Position numbers and translations under genes: made by a program. A stretch of DNA of 64,000 bases from Gordius sp. MW1 (lineage: Eukaryota; Nematomorpha; Gordioida; Gordea; Gordiidae). Positions within the stretch are counted from its first letter, which is position 1; every line of letters begins with the position of its first letter. This document shows, piece by piece, positions 9,901 through 21,697 of the stretch. Below the pieces are notes generated by a model. It was not told where the DNA came from. It was given only the letters and a program-made list of their open reading frames with translations, and searched no databases. The stretch covers positions 5,704,001 to 5,768,000 of the forward strand of contig OZ038526.1 in the NCBI GenBank assembly GCA_964036665.1, read 5' to 3'.

Positions 9901-11200
9901 ATACGCCCTTCGGGCGTATAGATAGCGTCTCTCAATCGTCGTCTACGTCCCTTTGCAACTTCTTTACCCAAGAGTGAGGAGGCTTACACTCAGCCATTAT
10001 TTTAAGTGAATTAAAATAACAACGACAATAAAAACGGCGATATTAAGACCAATTAACATTATTTGGTGTATATTAAATTTATAAAAATAATTTGTAAAGA
10101 TACAAATTTAATGTATGATTTTTTGATAATCATACAATTAATAAAACCAGTAAAAACAGCTTCGTAACTATAGGGTGTTTCATCACCCCTTTAGAATATA
10201 TAGCCACAACCATAACTAGTCAGCTTTAAAAATAATAATCCTCTCACTACTCTATACCCTTATGCTACATGCTTATGATTGAGTTTTTAGATGCGTTTGT
10301 TTCAAGAAAACCGTGGCAACATTCTAAAGCCTTTTTAAAACTCAAGGACTTGAAAAGCGAAATTTTGTTTATAGCTCAATAAAATTTTGATTATTTATAT
10401 TAAACTATTGGGATACGGCATGAAATGAAATCTATGTATGAATGTTGATTTATTATTATTACTAAGAAGTTGCATTATTAGTAGGTGTTTATTCGCTTTT
10501 CAATTTTTGTGCCTTTTTGTCCAATACAGCCCGGCATGCCCGATGGGATTTTAAAAAGTTCATGGACCCGAAGTAAAATAATAGGGCTAGGGCGGGCTGA
10601 TAAACCAGTTCAACCCAAGGTCACAAACTTCTAAGAAAACTCAAGCCAGCAAACTATGAAAAATGTATTCAAAATTAACAACTCTACTTTAAATCATAAC
10701 ATCCTACAGCGTTCCTTGTATTATTATTGTTGCTCAAATTTTGAAATTTAATTCTCATGTTTATGAATAAAATACACATATACAATAATGATTAAAACTT
10801 TATAAAATAATATAAATAACTATTCGAAAAGCTTATTGGACTTCTTTAAATTAAGGTTTACAATTATAAAGGTAGATTAGTATAAAAAATTGATTTTAGC
10901 AGGTAAATTTATCATGTCATATTTATTATTAATTTAGATTATCTTATAACAATTAATTAAATTGCGTAAACTTATATTGAAATTAAAATTAAAGTTGGGG
11001 GCCGCTCGGGTCTGGCTAATATTCAAAAGAGACTTCAGGATAGGGTCATGTAGGACATTTGTAACTGGTACTATTATTGGACGTTAGATGCGAAGGTAGT
11101 ATTTTTTTGTTTAACTACGCATAATTTAAATGAATAAAGACTAAATACCCTTTTCATAGCCTTTCAGAACTCATTTAAGTAATAAAATAAATTATCATAA
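9901..11200. other. AT-rich intergenic stretch with a terminal-type hairpin
   Basis: At 9901-9919 ATACGCCC-TTC-GGGCGTAT forms a perfect stem-loop at the LINE junction, reminiscent of the hairpin that ends the composite elements. The remainder shows no ORF or RNA gene. 10520-10630 has GGGC-rich text (AGCCCGGCATGCCCG) resembling hAT end fragments. Confidence 0.35.
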
Positions 11201-11204
11201 CAGT

Positions 11205-12420
11205 CAGTGGAGTAGCTAGGGGGAAGAGCAAAAACCAGGCCCCATGGGCCACCTCCAAGGAAAAATATAGGGCCCCTGGGCCCCTTAAGCCATTTTATAT
11301 TTGATCTTATTTAAGAAGCCATTTTATATTTTATCTTATTTAAGAAACAATATGAGAAGTTTATTTCCAAATAATTATGTATGTTATATGCTAAAATATA
11401 TATTTAATGAGCGGCATCGAGCCATGTATTGAGATTGTATTAGATTTTACAATTTCCATGGTGATTTTCTGCTTGATGTAAAATAATTCTTTGGGGTCGT
11501 GTGTAATGGAGGTTATATATTTTGATATTTGTTTGAGAAATTGGCTGCCCTCGGGACCTAAATTACCGAGGGTCTTGGCTACTACTGGTACAAAAATAAT
11601 ATTTCTGAGGTTTTGTATTTTTCCCCTTTCTTTCTCTCAGTAGCAGAGATGAGATCGGGAGAGGCGTTAGATTTGGCAAATATATCCACTGCAGTGAAGT
11701 CCCAACAGGCGCTTAGGCCACGAGCCCACGGGATGATTTTATTACACCGTCGGGTCTTTTACCGTCAGTGGAGCTTAGGCCAGTGGGTTCCATTGAATTC
11801 GTAAAGCCGGCTTTTTTCAAAAATTGTCCGATTATTTTATTTATTGTGGCATGACGGGGATGCCGCCCCTTGCTGTATTGGCACTGTAGGTAGAGGATGA
11901 TGGCCGTTTGCTAGAACGGGTTGGCGACAGAGGTCGTAGTGAATGGGGACACAATGTCACAGCTGAGGCGTAGGTCTACAGCTACATTATAATTATTTGT
12001 CTTTGAATAAGACTTTAATTATAATATTACAAATAAAGATGCTGTATAAGACAATAAAGAGTGAAATTTGTATAAAATTGTTGAGTTGGCGTAATTCCAT
12101 AATTTAGTATTAATTTTTTTAATTAAAACCTAAGTTTTTTTTAATTAATTTCTGCTTTATTTTCATTAATTAATTTGCAATGGAAAGTAATAGCAATTAA
12201 AGCTTAACATGTTTTTAAAGCCCTTAGCTCTAAGCAATAGGTTAAATCAAATAGGTATTCTTCCTTAGCTTTATTAAGCTTAGAACATGACTTTATAAAT
12301 GTTATTCCCCCGAATAATATTATAAATTCGTTTGCAACATCCGTAATGAACTACTATTAAAAGACTAATTATAATATTTAATGAAAAATTATCTGGGCTT
12401 TTAAACTTGTTTTAAACTTT
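11205..12420. mobile_element. Partial hAT transposon related to 4010-6093
   Basis: It begins CAGTGGAGTAGCTAGGGGG, the same terminal repeat as the element at 4010. At about 12240-12400 it repeats the transposase-derived text (GCTTTATTAAGCTTAGAACATG, TTATTCCCCCGAATAATATT). No matching right end is seen, so the 3' part is lost. The 11613-11804 segment, with an apparently open frame, is not recognised as anything known. Confidence 0.55.
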
Positions 12421-12429
12421 ATAACACTT

Positions 12430-13430
12430 TATTTCTTGGTTCAATCTAAGAAAAATGTAATATCTTTTATATTATCTTGCATTTTTATTACAATGAAAAG
12501 TCTCTTCAAACACCTTCCTGCGCACCAAGCATTTTTTCTTATAAAAAACTGCGATTCGGACCCATAATCACTAAAGGCCATAAAAACGAATGTATTCACC
12601 AACTAGACGCAAAAACATTACATTTTGCAAACATCCTAATTTAAGGATTTTAAGGATTTAATAATCATATTTTTAATATATTGGACCACAAATATTAGTC
12701 ATTTCGGGAACTATTTGAAACGGTGTATAAATACACGTTAACCGGCTCAATTCAACGTTAAATATTTTAAATTATAAATTAATTAGCAATGTAAAATCAT
12801 GGGCAGATATTAAAATTAACATATCTTTGCCTATATATACTGTCTTATATTAAACTCAAAGGTTCTGATTGGTTTCGGGATTTTGGCCATTAGTTTTTTT
12901 TGGCCAGGAGTGAAAACTGCTATTCAATTCCTAAATTAATGCACAGCTTCCGGTCCTTTGCAGTGTTTTACTGATGCAGATCTTAGGTCTTTAACAGAAG
13001 GCTCCACACAAGGGCAACAGGCTTGTCTTCCAAAAAAACTGGGGGGGGGGGCTTGGCTTAGGCTCAATAGCCTCCGTTACTCTCTCCGCATTTATATCAA
13101 GCCGCCTGTCCTATAAAGCATCATTTCAACATTAACCCCACAGCCTGACGACTTACTTAACGTCGACTCTACTTTTTCTAAGGTCAACATCAGAGACATT
13201 GGGACAACTGCCGTAAAATTAGACTTTTTTAATTATAAAAAGATTCGGACAATTCGGGCTTAACGACATTTTCTATAAAGTGTATTATTTTGTTTTGGTG
13301 TATATTTTGTCACGGGTTGATTGTATAATAAATATTAATCCTAGTTCTTATAAAAAAAAACGGAATTAAATTTCAAATTTTACCAAAATATATAATGAGT
13401 TATTAGTAAAAATAAAAAAAAAATTAATAT
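12430..13430. other. Intergenic stretch, nothing recognised
   Basis: AT-rich sequence without a supported ORF. A G-run lies at 13041-13050. No RNA gene, tandem repeat or transposon end could be assigned. Confidence 0.4.
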
Positions 13431-13655
13431 CGTGGCGAGCAGTTCGAGCAGCGCTAATGTTTCGGGCGTATTTGGGCTCGCATAAATTCGGGCCCAACGA
13501 TCAAATTTAATATTTTAGGCCGGACAGTTCGGGCAGCTCTAATGATTTGGACGGGCCCGGGCGGACACTTAAAAGGGTCCGGGCGGGCTAGAGCGGGAAA
13601 TGTAGTTAAAAAATTGAACCGGGCCGGGTTTGGGCATAAATTTTAACAAATCTGA
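13430..13655. repeat. GGGC-rich hAT-like end fragments
   Basis: Several CGGGC-rich pieces (GGACAGTTCGGGCAGCTCTAA, GACGGGCCCGGGCGGACAC, CCGGGCCGGGTTTGGG) look like eroded G/C-rich terminal repeats of a hAT-type family. The same style of sequence is at 835-905 and 41499-42118. No intact element can be delimited. Confidence 0.35.
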
Positions 13656-15390
13656 CCTCTGATTCCAATTACTAAGTCGTACATATGGACTACATATATT
13701 TCATCTTCTCAAGCAACACCATATAGACACGCGCAGGACCCAGTCATAAATTATGTCCAAGAAAGCCAAATATGAATTTATAAAAAAACTATTAAAATTT
13801 GAAAATATGTTTGTTTCTGTGCAATTTAGTCAGGTTATTATTAATGCCAATATTTTGGTCGTGCCTTAAGTACTTCATTAGTAAAGACTAGAGGTGTGCA
13901 CGGATCCAATTTTTTTGATCCGATCCGAGGAGTTTTTGAAAAATTTTATATCCATCCGATCCGAGTTTTTTAAAATCTAAATCCGATCCGATCCGAAATT
14001 TTTAAATTAAAATTTTACGAACAGAACTTTTTATTGATGATTAAATTCAAAATACATAAAAATAAGGTATAGCAATTTTAATAGACCTGAAATATAAAAT
14101 TTTATTTGACTAATTTCATATTATCATATAAAAAAAACTCGGGCCTTCGGCCCTCGTGGGAAGGGGGAGGGGAGAAGGGAAGGGGGGAAGGGGGGAAGGG
14201 AAGGGGGAAGGGAAGGGGGGGGGGAGGGAAGAGGGGACGACTCATCTATTCTACGTATAAATGTAGCTTATTTGCTATGCAATTTATGGGCGAGAAAGGT
14301 GAGAAGGGGCGAGAATGCCTATAGGGGGGTATTAAATGCAAAAGAATTGGACTGACGGGCATAGGGTAATTATCAATGTTAGCCAAAAAAAACGTAAAAT
14401 TTTATTATGATTTACAATTTGACGAAGCGGGAAAATATAAATGAGTTAAGTGTATAAATGTCGGCTGGATAAAGTATATAAATATCATCTTTATTATTTT
14501 TTAATAAATGAAATTAGGTTAAACATCATTCTAAAATTAATTTTAATCTTGCACAACTTGTTGATTTCGATTAGATATATAGACTTTCACATACTAAAAC
14601 ATTCTGGGCATAATTTATTCCATAACCGGAAAACGTTAAATTTTTAATTAAAATTTCAATTTGCAATAACAATTTTTATCGTACGTATATAAATTAAATA
14701 ATAGTTATTATTGTATTAAATTTTTCGTGGCTGCCTTCCACATTTGATTTTCTAATGTATCTAAAAAATAATATAACATAAAAATGTTACATTTATATGG
14801 TCCAATTCTACATAGCAAAAATAATAAAAAAAGTCAATATAAAACACACAAATTTTTGGTTGCCCCAGTATAGGTATGTTGAATTTAAGCTTTTTGGGGT
14901 CGGAACATAACCACACATAAGGTGAAGCGCTAACGCCTTCGGGTTTCTTTGTAATTAATAATATTCTCTTTAATTTATAACAATTTGATTTAAGATTTAT
15001 ATAGAGTATAAAAAAAGGGCGAATTTAATACTTAGATTTCCAACGCGCACATTTAAATTAAAGGATTAGAAAAAAAAAGTATCATTTAAAGCATTTAACG
15101 ACTAGATTATATAAAAGTTTTCCTTCTTTTAATCAAGTTAAATCCTAGTCCTTTTAATGATTTGACGAATGCATAGAACTACCATACTATTTCTAGACCC
15201 TATTATATTAATTTCTATCTTTCAATTAACCGGCCTCGAGTTATTGTGCGAGATTTAGAAAGAACAATTCCATCAGAAAGTTATTATTATTTATTGAGCT
15301 TCAACGTTCATACTATAGCATATGTAGGTATTGGTGAAAAAGTGGTTTTAATAAATTAGTATTTTATTTTAAATACTTATTCCGTTAAAA

Positions 15391-15608
15391 CTAAACGCTC
15401 ACACTACCCCCCCCTTCCCTCCGTTAAAACTAAACGCATATAATAATCAATAATAATAAAAAGGGGTTGAGGGATGATCTCCTCCACTCCCGCCCAAAAC
15501 TAAACGCTCACACTACCCCCCCCCCTTCCCTCCGTTAAAACTAAACGCATATAATAATCAATAATAATAAAAAGGGGTTGAGGGATGATCTCCTCCACTC
15601 CCGCCCCC
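15391..15608 (+). repeat. Tandem duplication, 109-bp period
   Basis: Two nearly identical units start at CTAAACGCTCACACTACCCC (15391 and 15500). They share AATAATCAATAATAATAAAA and GAGGGATGATCTCCTCCACT, differing mainly in C-tract length. Function is unknown. Confidence 0.85.
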
Positions 15609-16069
15609 TAATAATACCAACTCAGCGGAGGAAGGATAAGAGGGTAAGATAGGGCATCTTTATTTTATTTTTATATGAAATTAGGTTAAACATTTTAGGT
15701 TAGGAGGGTTGTCTCTTTTATTGGCAGCAGACTCACTAATTTACCACACAATCTGTAGCGTAGTAAATCATGGAGTTAACTAATTGTTATAAATTCTATA
15801 GCTATAAAAATATAGGGGGGTATTAAATGCCTAATGATTAATTAATTATTTATACAAATTTTCCATTTATAGGCAAAATGTAATATAGGTAAAATGTAAT
15901 ATAGGCAAGGGTTAGGGTTAGATTTAGTGTTTGCATCTAGTTGCGTACATTAGTTTTTACGGCCTTTAGTGATTATGGGTCTAACAAACATTATATTATA
16001 AAACATCACAATGTTAAGAATTTGCAGAATTGTTGGGAGAAATTTTTTGTTGAATTTGAACAATTTTTA

Positions 16070-16750
16070 ATTAAAAAAATCAAAAATTTGGCCAATGGTC
16101 ATTTTTTCTCCATTGGTCAGTACCAACAGATACTCTATAAGTCAATGATAGCCAAAAAAACGGAAAGAAAAATTTGATGCTCACTTTGGCCAATGGTCAT
16201 TTTTTCCATTGGTCAGCAGCCAGCACACGGTAAAAGTGGATATAAATTCATAAGAGTGAAAAAACGAAAAAAAAATTTTCGAGTCACATTTTGGCCAATG
16301 GTCATTTTTTTCCATTGGTCAGCAGCCAGGACACGGTAAAAGTGGATATAAATTCATAATAGTCAAAAAAAACGAAAAAAAAAATTTCGAATCACATTTT
16401 GGCCAATGGTCATTTTATTCCATTGGTCAGCAGCCAGCGGACGGCCAAAAAGTCATAATAGCAATGGTAGGAACAGGAACAATCATAATAGTCAAAAAAA
16501 AACGAAAAAAATAATTTCGATTCACATTTTGGCCAATGGTCATTTTTTCCATCGGTCAGGAGCCAGCGGACGGCCAAAAAGTCATAATAGCAATGGTAGT
16601 AACAGGAACAATCATAATAGTCAAAAAAAACGAAAAAATAAACTCGGATTCACATTTTGGCCAATGGTCATTATTTTCATTGGTCAGCAGCCAGCGGACT
16701 GCCAAAAAGTCTTATTATCAATGATAGTAACAAGAACAATCATAAGAGTC
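16070..16750 (+). repeat. Minisatellite, six units, second array
   Basis: It is collinear with 8760-9440. Units start near 16090, 16189, 16294, 16401, 16531 and 16660, each with the CCAATGG...CCATTGG stem. Unit order and unit-specific differences are preserved, so the two arrays are copies of one element rather than independent expansions. Confidence 0.85.
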
Positions 16751-16919
16751 AAAAAAATTCCGGGATTCTAACCCAAAAACTAGTTAAATTGCATAGCAAT
16801 TAAAAGTAAACAACTTTTATTTATGTTTATTATATAATAAAATGAAACAATAATAGAACAAGCGGACGGCCAAAAAGTCATATTATCAATGGTAGTAACA
16901 GGAAAAATATATTAATTTA

Positions 16920-17115
16920 ATTTAAAAAATAAAAAAAAATTTGCCCCCTCCGGGAATCGAACCAGCAATTCAGAACGTTCGCCGGGGTTCGAACCCACAT
17001 TAATAGAGGCATAAGCTGTTGTAGGGACACAGGGACCCATATCAGGAGAGGCATAGGCCCTTGTAGTGGAGGGCATAGGGTAATTATAGCAATTAATATC
17101 TATGATACCCAATTC
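16920..17115 (-). repeat. tRNA-like/SINE-like module
   Basis: On the minus strand it has GGTTCGAACCC and GGTTCGATTCCCGGAGGGGG, resembling tRNA B-box and T-arm/acceptor text. These are preceded by CTCCACTACAAGGGCCTATG and GGGTCCCTGTGTCCCTAC, followed by an A/T-rich tail. Related modules occur at 26310-26450, 27400-27530 and 58680-58800. Confidence 0.55.
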
Positions 17116-17418
17116 AAAAACGAATAGATATACTTATGCATTAATTTAACATAGCAATTGAAACCACGAATAGATATACTTATGCATTAATTTAACATAG
17201 CAATTGAAACCCGACCCCGCCCGGGGGCACCTCTTATGCATTAATTTAAAAAATAACACAGCGAGGGAGATAGAGATGAGGGGTGGGGCACCTCTTTCTC
17301 ATGCATTAATTTAAAAAATCGATAACCTAATATACCCAATGCAAATAGATAGGGAGGGTAGACGGACAACGGACAACGGACAACCAAAAACGAGCCCATA
17401 AATTGCATAGCAATTAAT

Positions 17419-17650
17419 AATAAAGAATCTAAATTTTCTAGTTTAATTCGCGTTCTTCTTTCTTCTAATGTTCTTCCAGCCACCGAAAGATTTCTTTCCG
17501 AAGTGGTAGCAGGTATAGCTAAAACTTTTTTGCCAGCTTATAAAGCCTTGGCAGGACTGTTTGATATGAAACTCACCATTTCAGCAAATCTTTTTTTGAA
17601 TCATATTTGCAATCTTCATTTCAAAGATAATTTTGAAAAAGTATACTAAA
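17419..17650 (-). pseudogene. hAT transposase C-terminal domain remnant
   Basis: The minus strand encodes DLLKWWVSYQTVLPRLYKLA-like text followed by ATTSERNLSVAGRTLEERRT and RIKLENLDSLLL. The SER-x-LSVAG and LENLDSLL motifs are diagnostic of the hAT dimerisation domain. A stop and frameshift precede it. The frame runs into the inserted composite element at 17418. Confidence 0.8.
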
Positions 17651-17934
17651 AATTATTAATTTAATTAATTAGAACTTATTAATGTTTATTTTAAATTTGA
17701 AAATCCGATCCGACTAAAATAAAATGTTGATCCGATCCGACTTCCAAAATTAAAATGTTGATCCGATGTCGGATCGGATTGATCCGTGCACACCTCTAAC
17801 CCACATCAGTAGAGGCATAGGCCCTTGTAGGGTGGAGCACAGTGTATTGTACTGAGGATGGCTTATTCGAATTCCAAGCGGTCTCAATGGTAAACACGAC
17901 GAAAAGCGTGACAAGACATTCGGTGCGTGACATA

Positions 17935-17976
17935 AACAAATTGAAAGTGAGCCCATAAATTGCATAGCAATTAATA
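17935..17976 (-). repeat. Composite-element 5' terminus fragment
   Basis: GAGCCCATAAATTGCATAGC followed by AATTAATAAT is the 5' end of the composite family read in reverse. No matching hairpin end is adjacent, so it is a solitary fragment. A similar fragment with GCATTGCAATT is at 28379-28404. Confidence 0.55.
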
Positions 17977-18117
17977 ATACCTTTATTGAAGTTTAGAAAA
18001 GTTGTATTAATTACACCTAAATAGAGATTAATTTTAAGCTACAAATTACTTATGCTTGTCATATATTATCATAATAAACGCTTTTCTATTTACTAAATAT
18101 TGTTTTATACCTCCAAA

Positions 18118-18475
18118 TATAATTATGAACTATTCACTTTATGCAAACTCCAACACAAATCAAATTCAAATTGCGTTGTTCACATAATACAAAAATGGTA
18201 TATCGTTTGTAGGGAAATTAATTAATAATTATATTCGATGATATTAACTCCTTTTTCTCTGATACGAATCTCTTCCTTTCTATCTCTTGCGCCAGTTGTT
18301 ATTATCCCTCGAGTCTTTTACGTTACTGCGCCAGTTGTTATATTTCCTTTGTTCCCCGCTTACTATCGTCTAGTATCTGGTAAATACCCCTTGTATCTGA
18401 CCGCTATCCTTCAACACCCCTCTCTCCCACACCACAGATATTTAAAACGTATATGAAAGACGACATATACGACAT
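18118..18475 (+). repeat. Inverted-repeat arm, left
   Basis: About 358 bases that recur almost perfectly as the reverse complement at 19866-20226. They include TTTCTCTGATACGAATCTC, two GCGCCAGTTGTTAT repeats and the end GACGACATATACGACAT. The 72-codon ORF within it is duplicated with the arm and has no recognisable product. Confidence 0.9.
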
Positions 18476-18558
18476 TAGTCTTTGTATACCATGTCGACAC
18501 TATTTTATTATATATATGTTACATGTTATTCTAAATTTATTATACTAATCAATGATAA

Positions 18559-18715
18559 AATAAAAAAAAATTAAAAAAAAATAAAATAAAATAAAGTAAA
18601 ATAAAAAAAAAATATAAAAAAAAATAAAAAAAAAATAAAAAAAAAGTAAATATATATATAAAAAAAATAATAACAAAAAAAAAGAAAAAAAAAATAATAA
18701 CAAAAAAAAACGGGG
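18559..18715 (+). repeat. A-rich (AAAATA)n tract
   Basis: Runs of A with scattered T and G, for example AAAATAAAATAAAATAAAGT. A second tract is at 19066-19195. They bracket the 18720-19065 loop sequence. Confidence 0.85.
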
Positions 18716-18848
18716 AGAGGAAGTGGAGAAATTGTATTTCTCATGTTTGTTTTGGAAATTGATTGTGGGTGTGGATAAATTGTATTGCGTTTTCGAAAAT
18801 AATTGTGTATTGATTTGGAGTATAAAATTGTATTGTATATCTCTCGGT

Positions 18849-19065
18849 TTTGTGTAGTTATCTATAAAATGTTTGTAAACTTTATATGTTTTAATTGTAT
18901 ATATTTTATATGTTATTGTGTTGTAAATGATTGTATTCCGCTTATGTTTAAAACCTTTTGTGTAGTTATCTATAAAATGTTTGTAAACTTTATATGTTTT
19001 AATTGTATATATTTTATATGTTATTGTGTTGTAAATGATTGTATTCCGCTTATGTTTAAAACCTC
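18849..19065 (+). repeat. Tandem duplication, 108-bp period, frame-preserving
   Basis: Two almost identical 108-base units, starting with TGTGTAGTTATC at 18851 and 18959 and ending with CTTATGTTTAAAACC. As 108 is divisible by three, an ORF across them (18803-19096) reads the same 36 residues twice. The predicted peptide is Cys/Ile/Tyr-rich and ends in a poly-Lys tail from the A tract. I do not regard it as a gene. Confidence 0.85.
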
Positions 19066-19195
19066 CCTTCCAAAAAAAAAAAATAAAAAAAAATAAAAAA
19101 AATAAAAAAAAATATATATATATAAAAAAAAATAATAAAAAAATAATAAAAAAAAAAAAATAATAATAATAAAAAACAAATAAAAATAAAATAAG
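19066..19195 (+). repeat. A-rich simple repeat
   Basis: A runs with T and TA steps (AAAAAATAAAAAAAATATAT, AATAATAATAAAAAAC). Partner of the tract at 18559-18715. Confidence 0.85.
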
Positions 19196-19865
19196 AAGGT
19201 GAAGTGAGGTATTATTGCGATATTATATGTGTACTCTGGTGCTATTTAGATGCTATATCGGTGTTCTCGTAATTAGTTATTTATATGTGGATGGATTATA
19301 ATATTTCCGTTTTATATTAATTTTATCATATTTTTATTATATATTTTATTTACATAATTTTTATTGTATATTTATATTATTATATGTTTGAGTTTGTAAT
19401 ATTCTCCTTCTATGTATATGTTTATATCACACCGTTCGTGAGGATTTAGTGGTTGTCGATGTAAAACCTTAAAGATGTATAACGGTGTATGTGAAATAGT
19501 GTGTTACGTCGTGATGTATATCAGAGCATGTACATTTATATTGTAATATTTTTTTTTGTATATTTATAGTCTTATATGTTGTATGGTGTATGTAAATTCT
19601 CATTCGGGTTATGTATGTGTATCACATCGTTCGGGTATCGTTAGTGAATATTGAGGGAAGTTGTCTAAGGAGGTGCAACGTTGAATGTGAAATAGCGCAG
19701 TTGTGTCGCTGTTTATATAACGGAAAGTGTTAGTATCGAATTATGATTATGTGATAATAATGTAGCTTTGTATATCGCGCACAATAACGGTACGGAAGAG
19801 GTCAACAAACGAAAGGGTGTGAAAAAGGTCAGCAAGAGAAAAAGAAAAGGAAGTAAAAAGGGGAG

Positions 19866-20226
19866 ATGTCGTATATGTCGTCTTTCATATACGTTTTAAA
19901 TATCTGTGGTGTGGGAGAGAGGGGTGTTGAAGGATAGCGGTCAGATACAAGGGGTATTTACCAGATACTAGACGATAGTAAGCGGGGAACAAAGGAAATA
20001 TAACAACTGGCGCAATAACGTAAAAGACTCGAGGGATAATAACAACTGGCGCAAGAGATAGAAAGGAAGAGATTCGTATCAGAGAAAAAGGAGTTAATAT
20101 CATCGAATATAATTATTAATTAATTTCCCTACAAACGATATACCATTTTTGTATTATGTGAACAACGCAATTTGAATTTTATTTGTATTGGAGTTTGAAT
20201 AAAGTGAATAGTTCATAATTATATTT
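19866..20226 (-). repeat. Inverted-repeat arm, right
   Basis: Reverse complement of 18118-18475 with very few differences, giving a potential 360-bp stem with a loop of about 1.4 kb. At its distal side a third, direct-orientation copy follows at 20220-20390. Confidence 0.9.
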
Positions 20227-20830
20227 GATGATATTAACTCCTTTTTCTCTGATACGAATCTCTTCCTTTCTATCTCTTGCGCCAGTTGTTATTATCCCTC
20301 GAGTCTTTTACGTTACTGCGCCAGTTGTTATATTTCCTTTGTTCCCCGCTTACTATCGTCTAGTATCTGGTAAATACCCCTTGTATCTTTATATAACGCG
20401 CACGATAACGATACGGAAGATGTCAGCAAAAGAAGGGGTGCGATCAAGGTCAGCCAAAGAAAAAGAAAGAAAAAAAGGAGGTGTCATATATGTATGACAT
20501 ATATGTGAAGATATATGTGAAGAGTAGCTAGCATGGCAGGGGATATGTGACAGAGGTTATACGATAGTAGGAGGTAGACAAAGGAAATCGAAGAAGAGCA
20601 ACGTAAGGGACGCAGGGAGAAGAGCAACTGGCGTGGAGCCTAACACGTATATGTCAAGAATAGCAGTCATAGATACAAGGGGTGTTTACCAGATGCTAGA
20701 CCATAGTAAGCGGGAGACAAAGGAAATCTAAGAAGAGTAACGTAAGGGACGCAAGGGAGAAGAACAACTGGCGTTAAAAACCAACAACTGAAACAAGACA
20801 CATAGAATGAGAGAGGGTCAGAAATAAAGG
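20220..20830 (+). repeat. Further copies of the arm sequence
   Basis: 20220-20390 repeats 18230-18400 in the same orientation and is therefore inverted to its neighbour at 19885-20103, a second palindrome with a 120-base centre. Diverged minus-orientation pieces follow at about 20565-20640 and 20675-20780 (GACAAAGGAAATC, GCAACTGGCG). 20485-20525 has tandem CATATATGTGAAGA. Confidence 0.75.
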
Positions 20831-21401
20831 AGTGAATAAAAATTCATTAATTAATTCGCGCTTCTTAATATAATATATTTAAAAACGTGAAATAAAAGCC
20901 GTGTATTTATATAACGAAGTCATACATAATATTGAAATAAAAGCCATACTTAATATTTTATATTATTATGTTTATATTAGGCTAACATGACATAACAAAA
21001 GCCTTTAGCAAAGAAGAACCTCATGATAAGTAAAATATTTGGAACTTCATTGTAAAGAGTTAAAAGTGTATACAACATTCACCTTTTGAGGAGGTAATAT
21101 GCTATAGTTAAACGTAATATTTGCGCCATCTATACTGTATTTTATTTAAGTTTTAAAAGTTATTGTATGTAATTTGAAATTGCACAAGTTGTATCATTGC
21201 AAACTAACCAATCAGTAAATCGCCAATATAAAAAAATGCAAAGCTAATAATAAGCCTTTTCAATTTCTGCATAATGTAAGTTTTTAATTTGATTCGATTA
21301 TTGAAAATTATAAAGTTATATTTTATAATTAACGATTAACTTAATTAGAATTTAATTAATATAATATGTTCTCTAAAACATTGAATCTAAGCCAATGAAT
21401 A

Positions 21402-21566
21402 CATGAGCGTAGCCAGGTTATGAATTGGGGGGGGGGGGGCAAAACGTTTAAAAGTTCAATTAGGAGGGGGGGGGGGGCAAAACATAATTTTTTTTTGATT
21501 TTTAAGGGTTTTTGCATTCATTTTTTTTTGCCATTTGGGGGGGGGGGGCCTGGCTACGCCCGTGAA
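21402..21566. mobile_element. G-tract MITE with GCGTAGCCAGG ends
   Basis: The ends are ATGAGCGTAGCCAGG and CCTGGCTACGCCCGTG, with G runs just inside each end and an interior of AT-rich sequence (GCAAAACGTTT, GGCAAAACATAA). One of at least seven related copies in the window. Confidence 0.7.
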
Positions 21567-21697
21567 TGAATAAGCATTTTGCTTTATGTCTTAATTAAGG
21601 CCTCATTTTAATTTTACTTTCAGAATTAAATATAGCTAATATCTTAATTTCATCGTTTTGCTTAAGGACTTATTATAGAGTTAATGTGTGTCTTTAC

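Larger units (their letters stand above)
14138..17418 (-). mobile_element. Composite helitron-like element(s), copy 2, nested
   Basis: The left edge CTCGGGCCTTCGGCCC (14138) is the terminal hairpin. The right edge GCATAGCAATTAAT (ending 17418) is the palindromic 5' terminus. Internal text from 15810 onward is collinear with copy 1 (8521 onward), while 14138-14341 is an extra 3' end, so at least two elements are stacked. A purine-rich GGGAAGGGGGA stretch follows the hairpin. It sits inside the hAT transposase frame. Confidence 0.6.
13889..17798 (-). mobile_element. hAT element with TAGAGGTGTGCACGG ends, interrupted by a composite element
   Basis: The left end is TAGAGGTGTGCACGGATC (13889). 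The right end is its complement GATCCGTGCACACCTCTA, ending at 17798. Both are followed inward by GATCCGATCCGA-type subterminal repeats. The minus strand at about 17640-17419 encodes a hAT transposase C-terminus. The 3.3 kb between 14138 and 17418 is a nested insertion, leaving a derivative of about 630 bp. The left flank is GTAAAGAC (13881-13888). The right flank does not match it, but the complement GTCTTTAC is at 21690-21697. Confidence 0.75.
17799..21697. other. 3.9 kb segment apparently inverted between two hAT ends
   Basis: The segment begins immediately after the hAT end CCTCTA (17798). It stops immediately before a second end of the same family, TAGAGGTGTGCACGGATC (21698), which is inverted relative to the first. 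Its last eight bases, GTCTTTAC, are the reverse complement of GTAAAGAC flanking the hAT at 13881-13888. Inverting it restores a perfect 8-bp target duplication. Inside is the inverted-repeat cluster at 18118-20800. Confidence 0.55.

Noticed and set aside
18238-18456. 72-codon ORF, repeated at 19885-20103 and 20225-20497
   Set aside because: The ORF is copied because the inverted-repeat arm is copied; no family resemblance and no start context or splice support.
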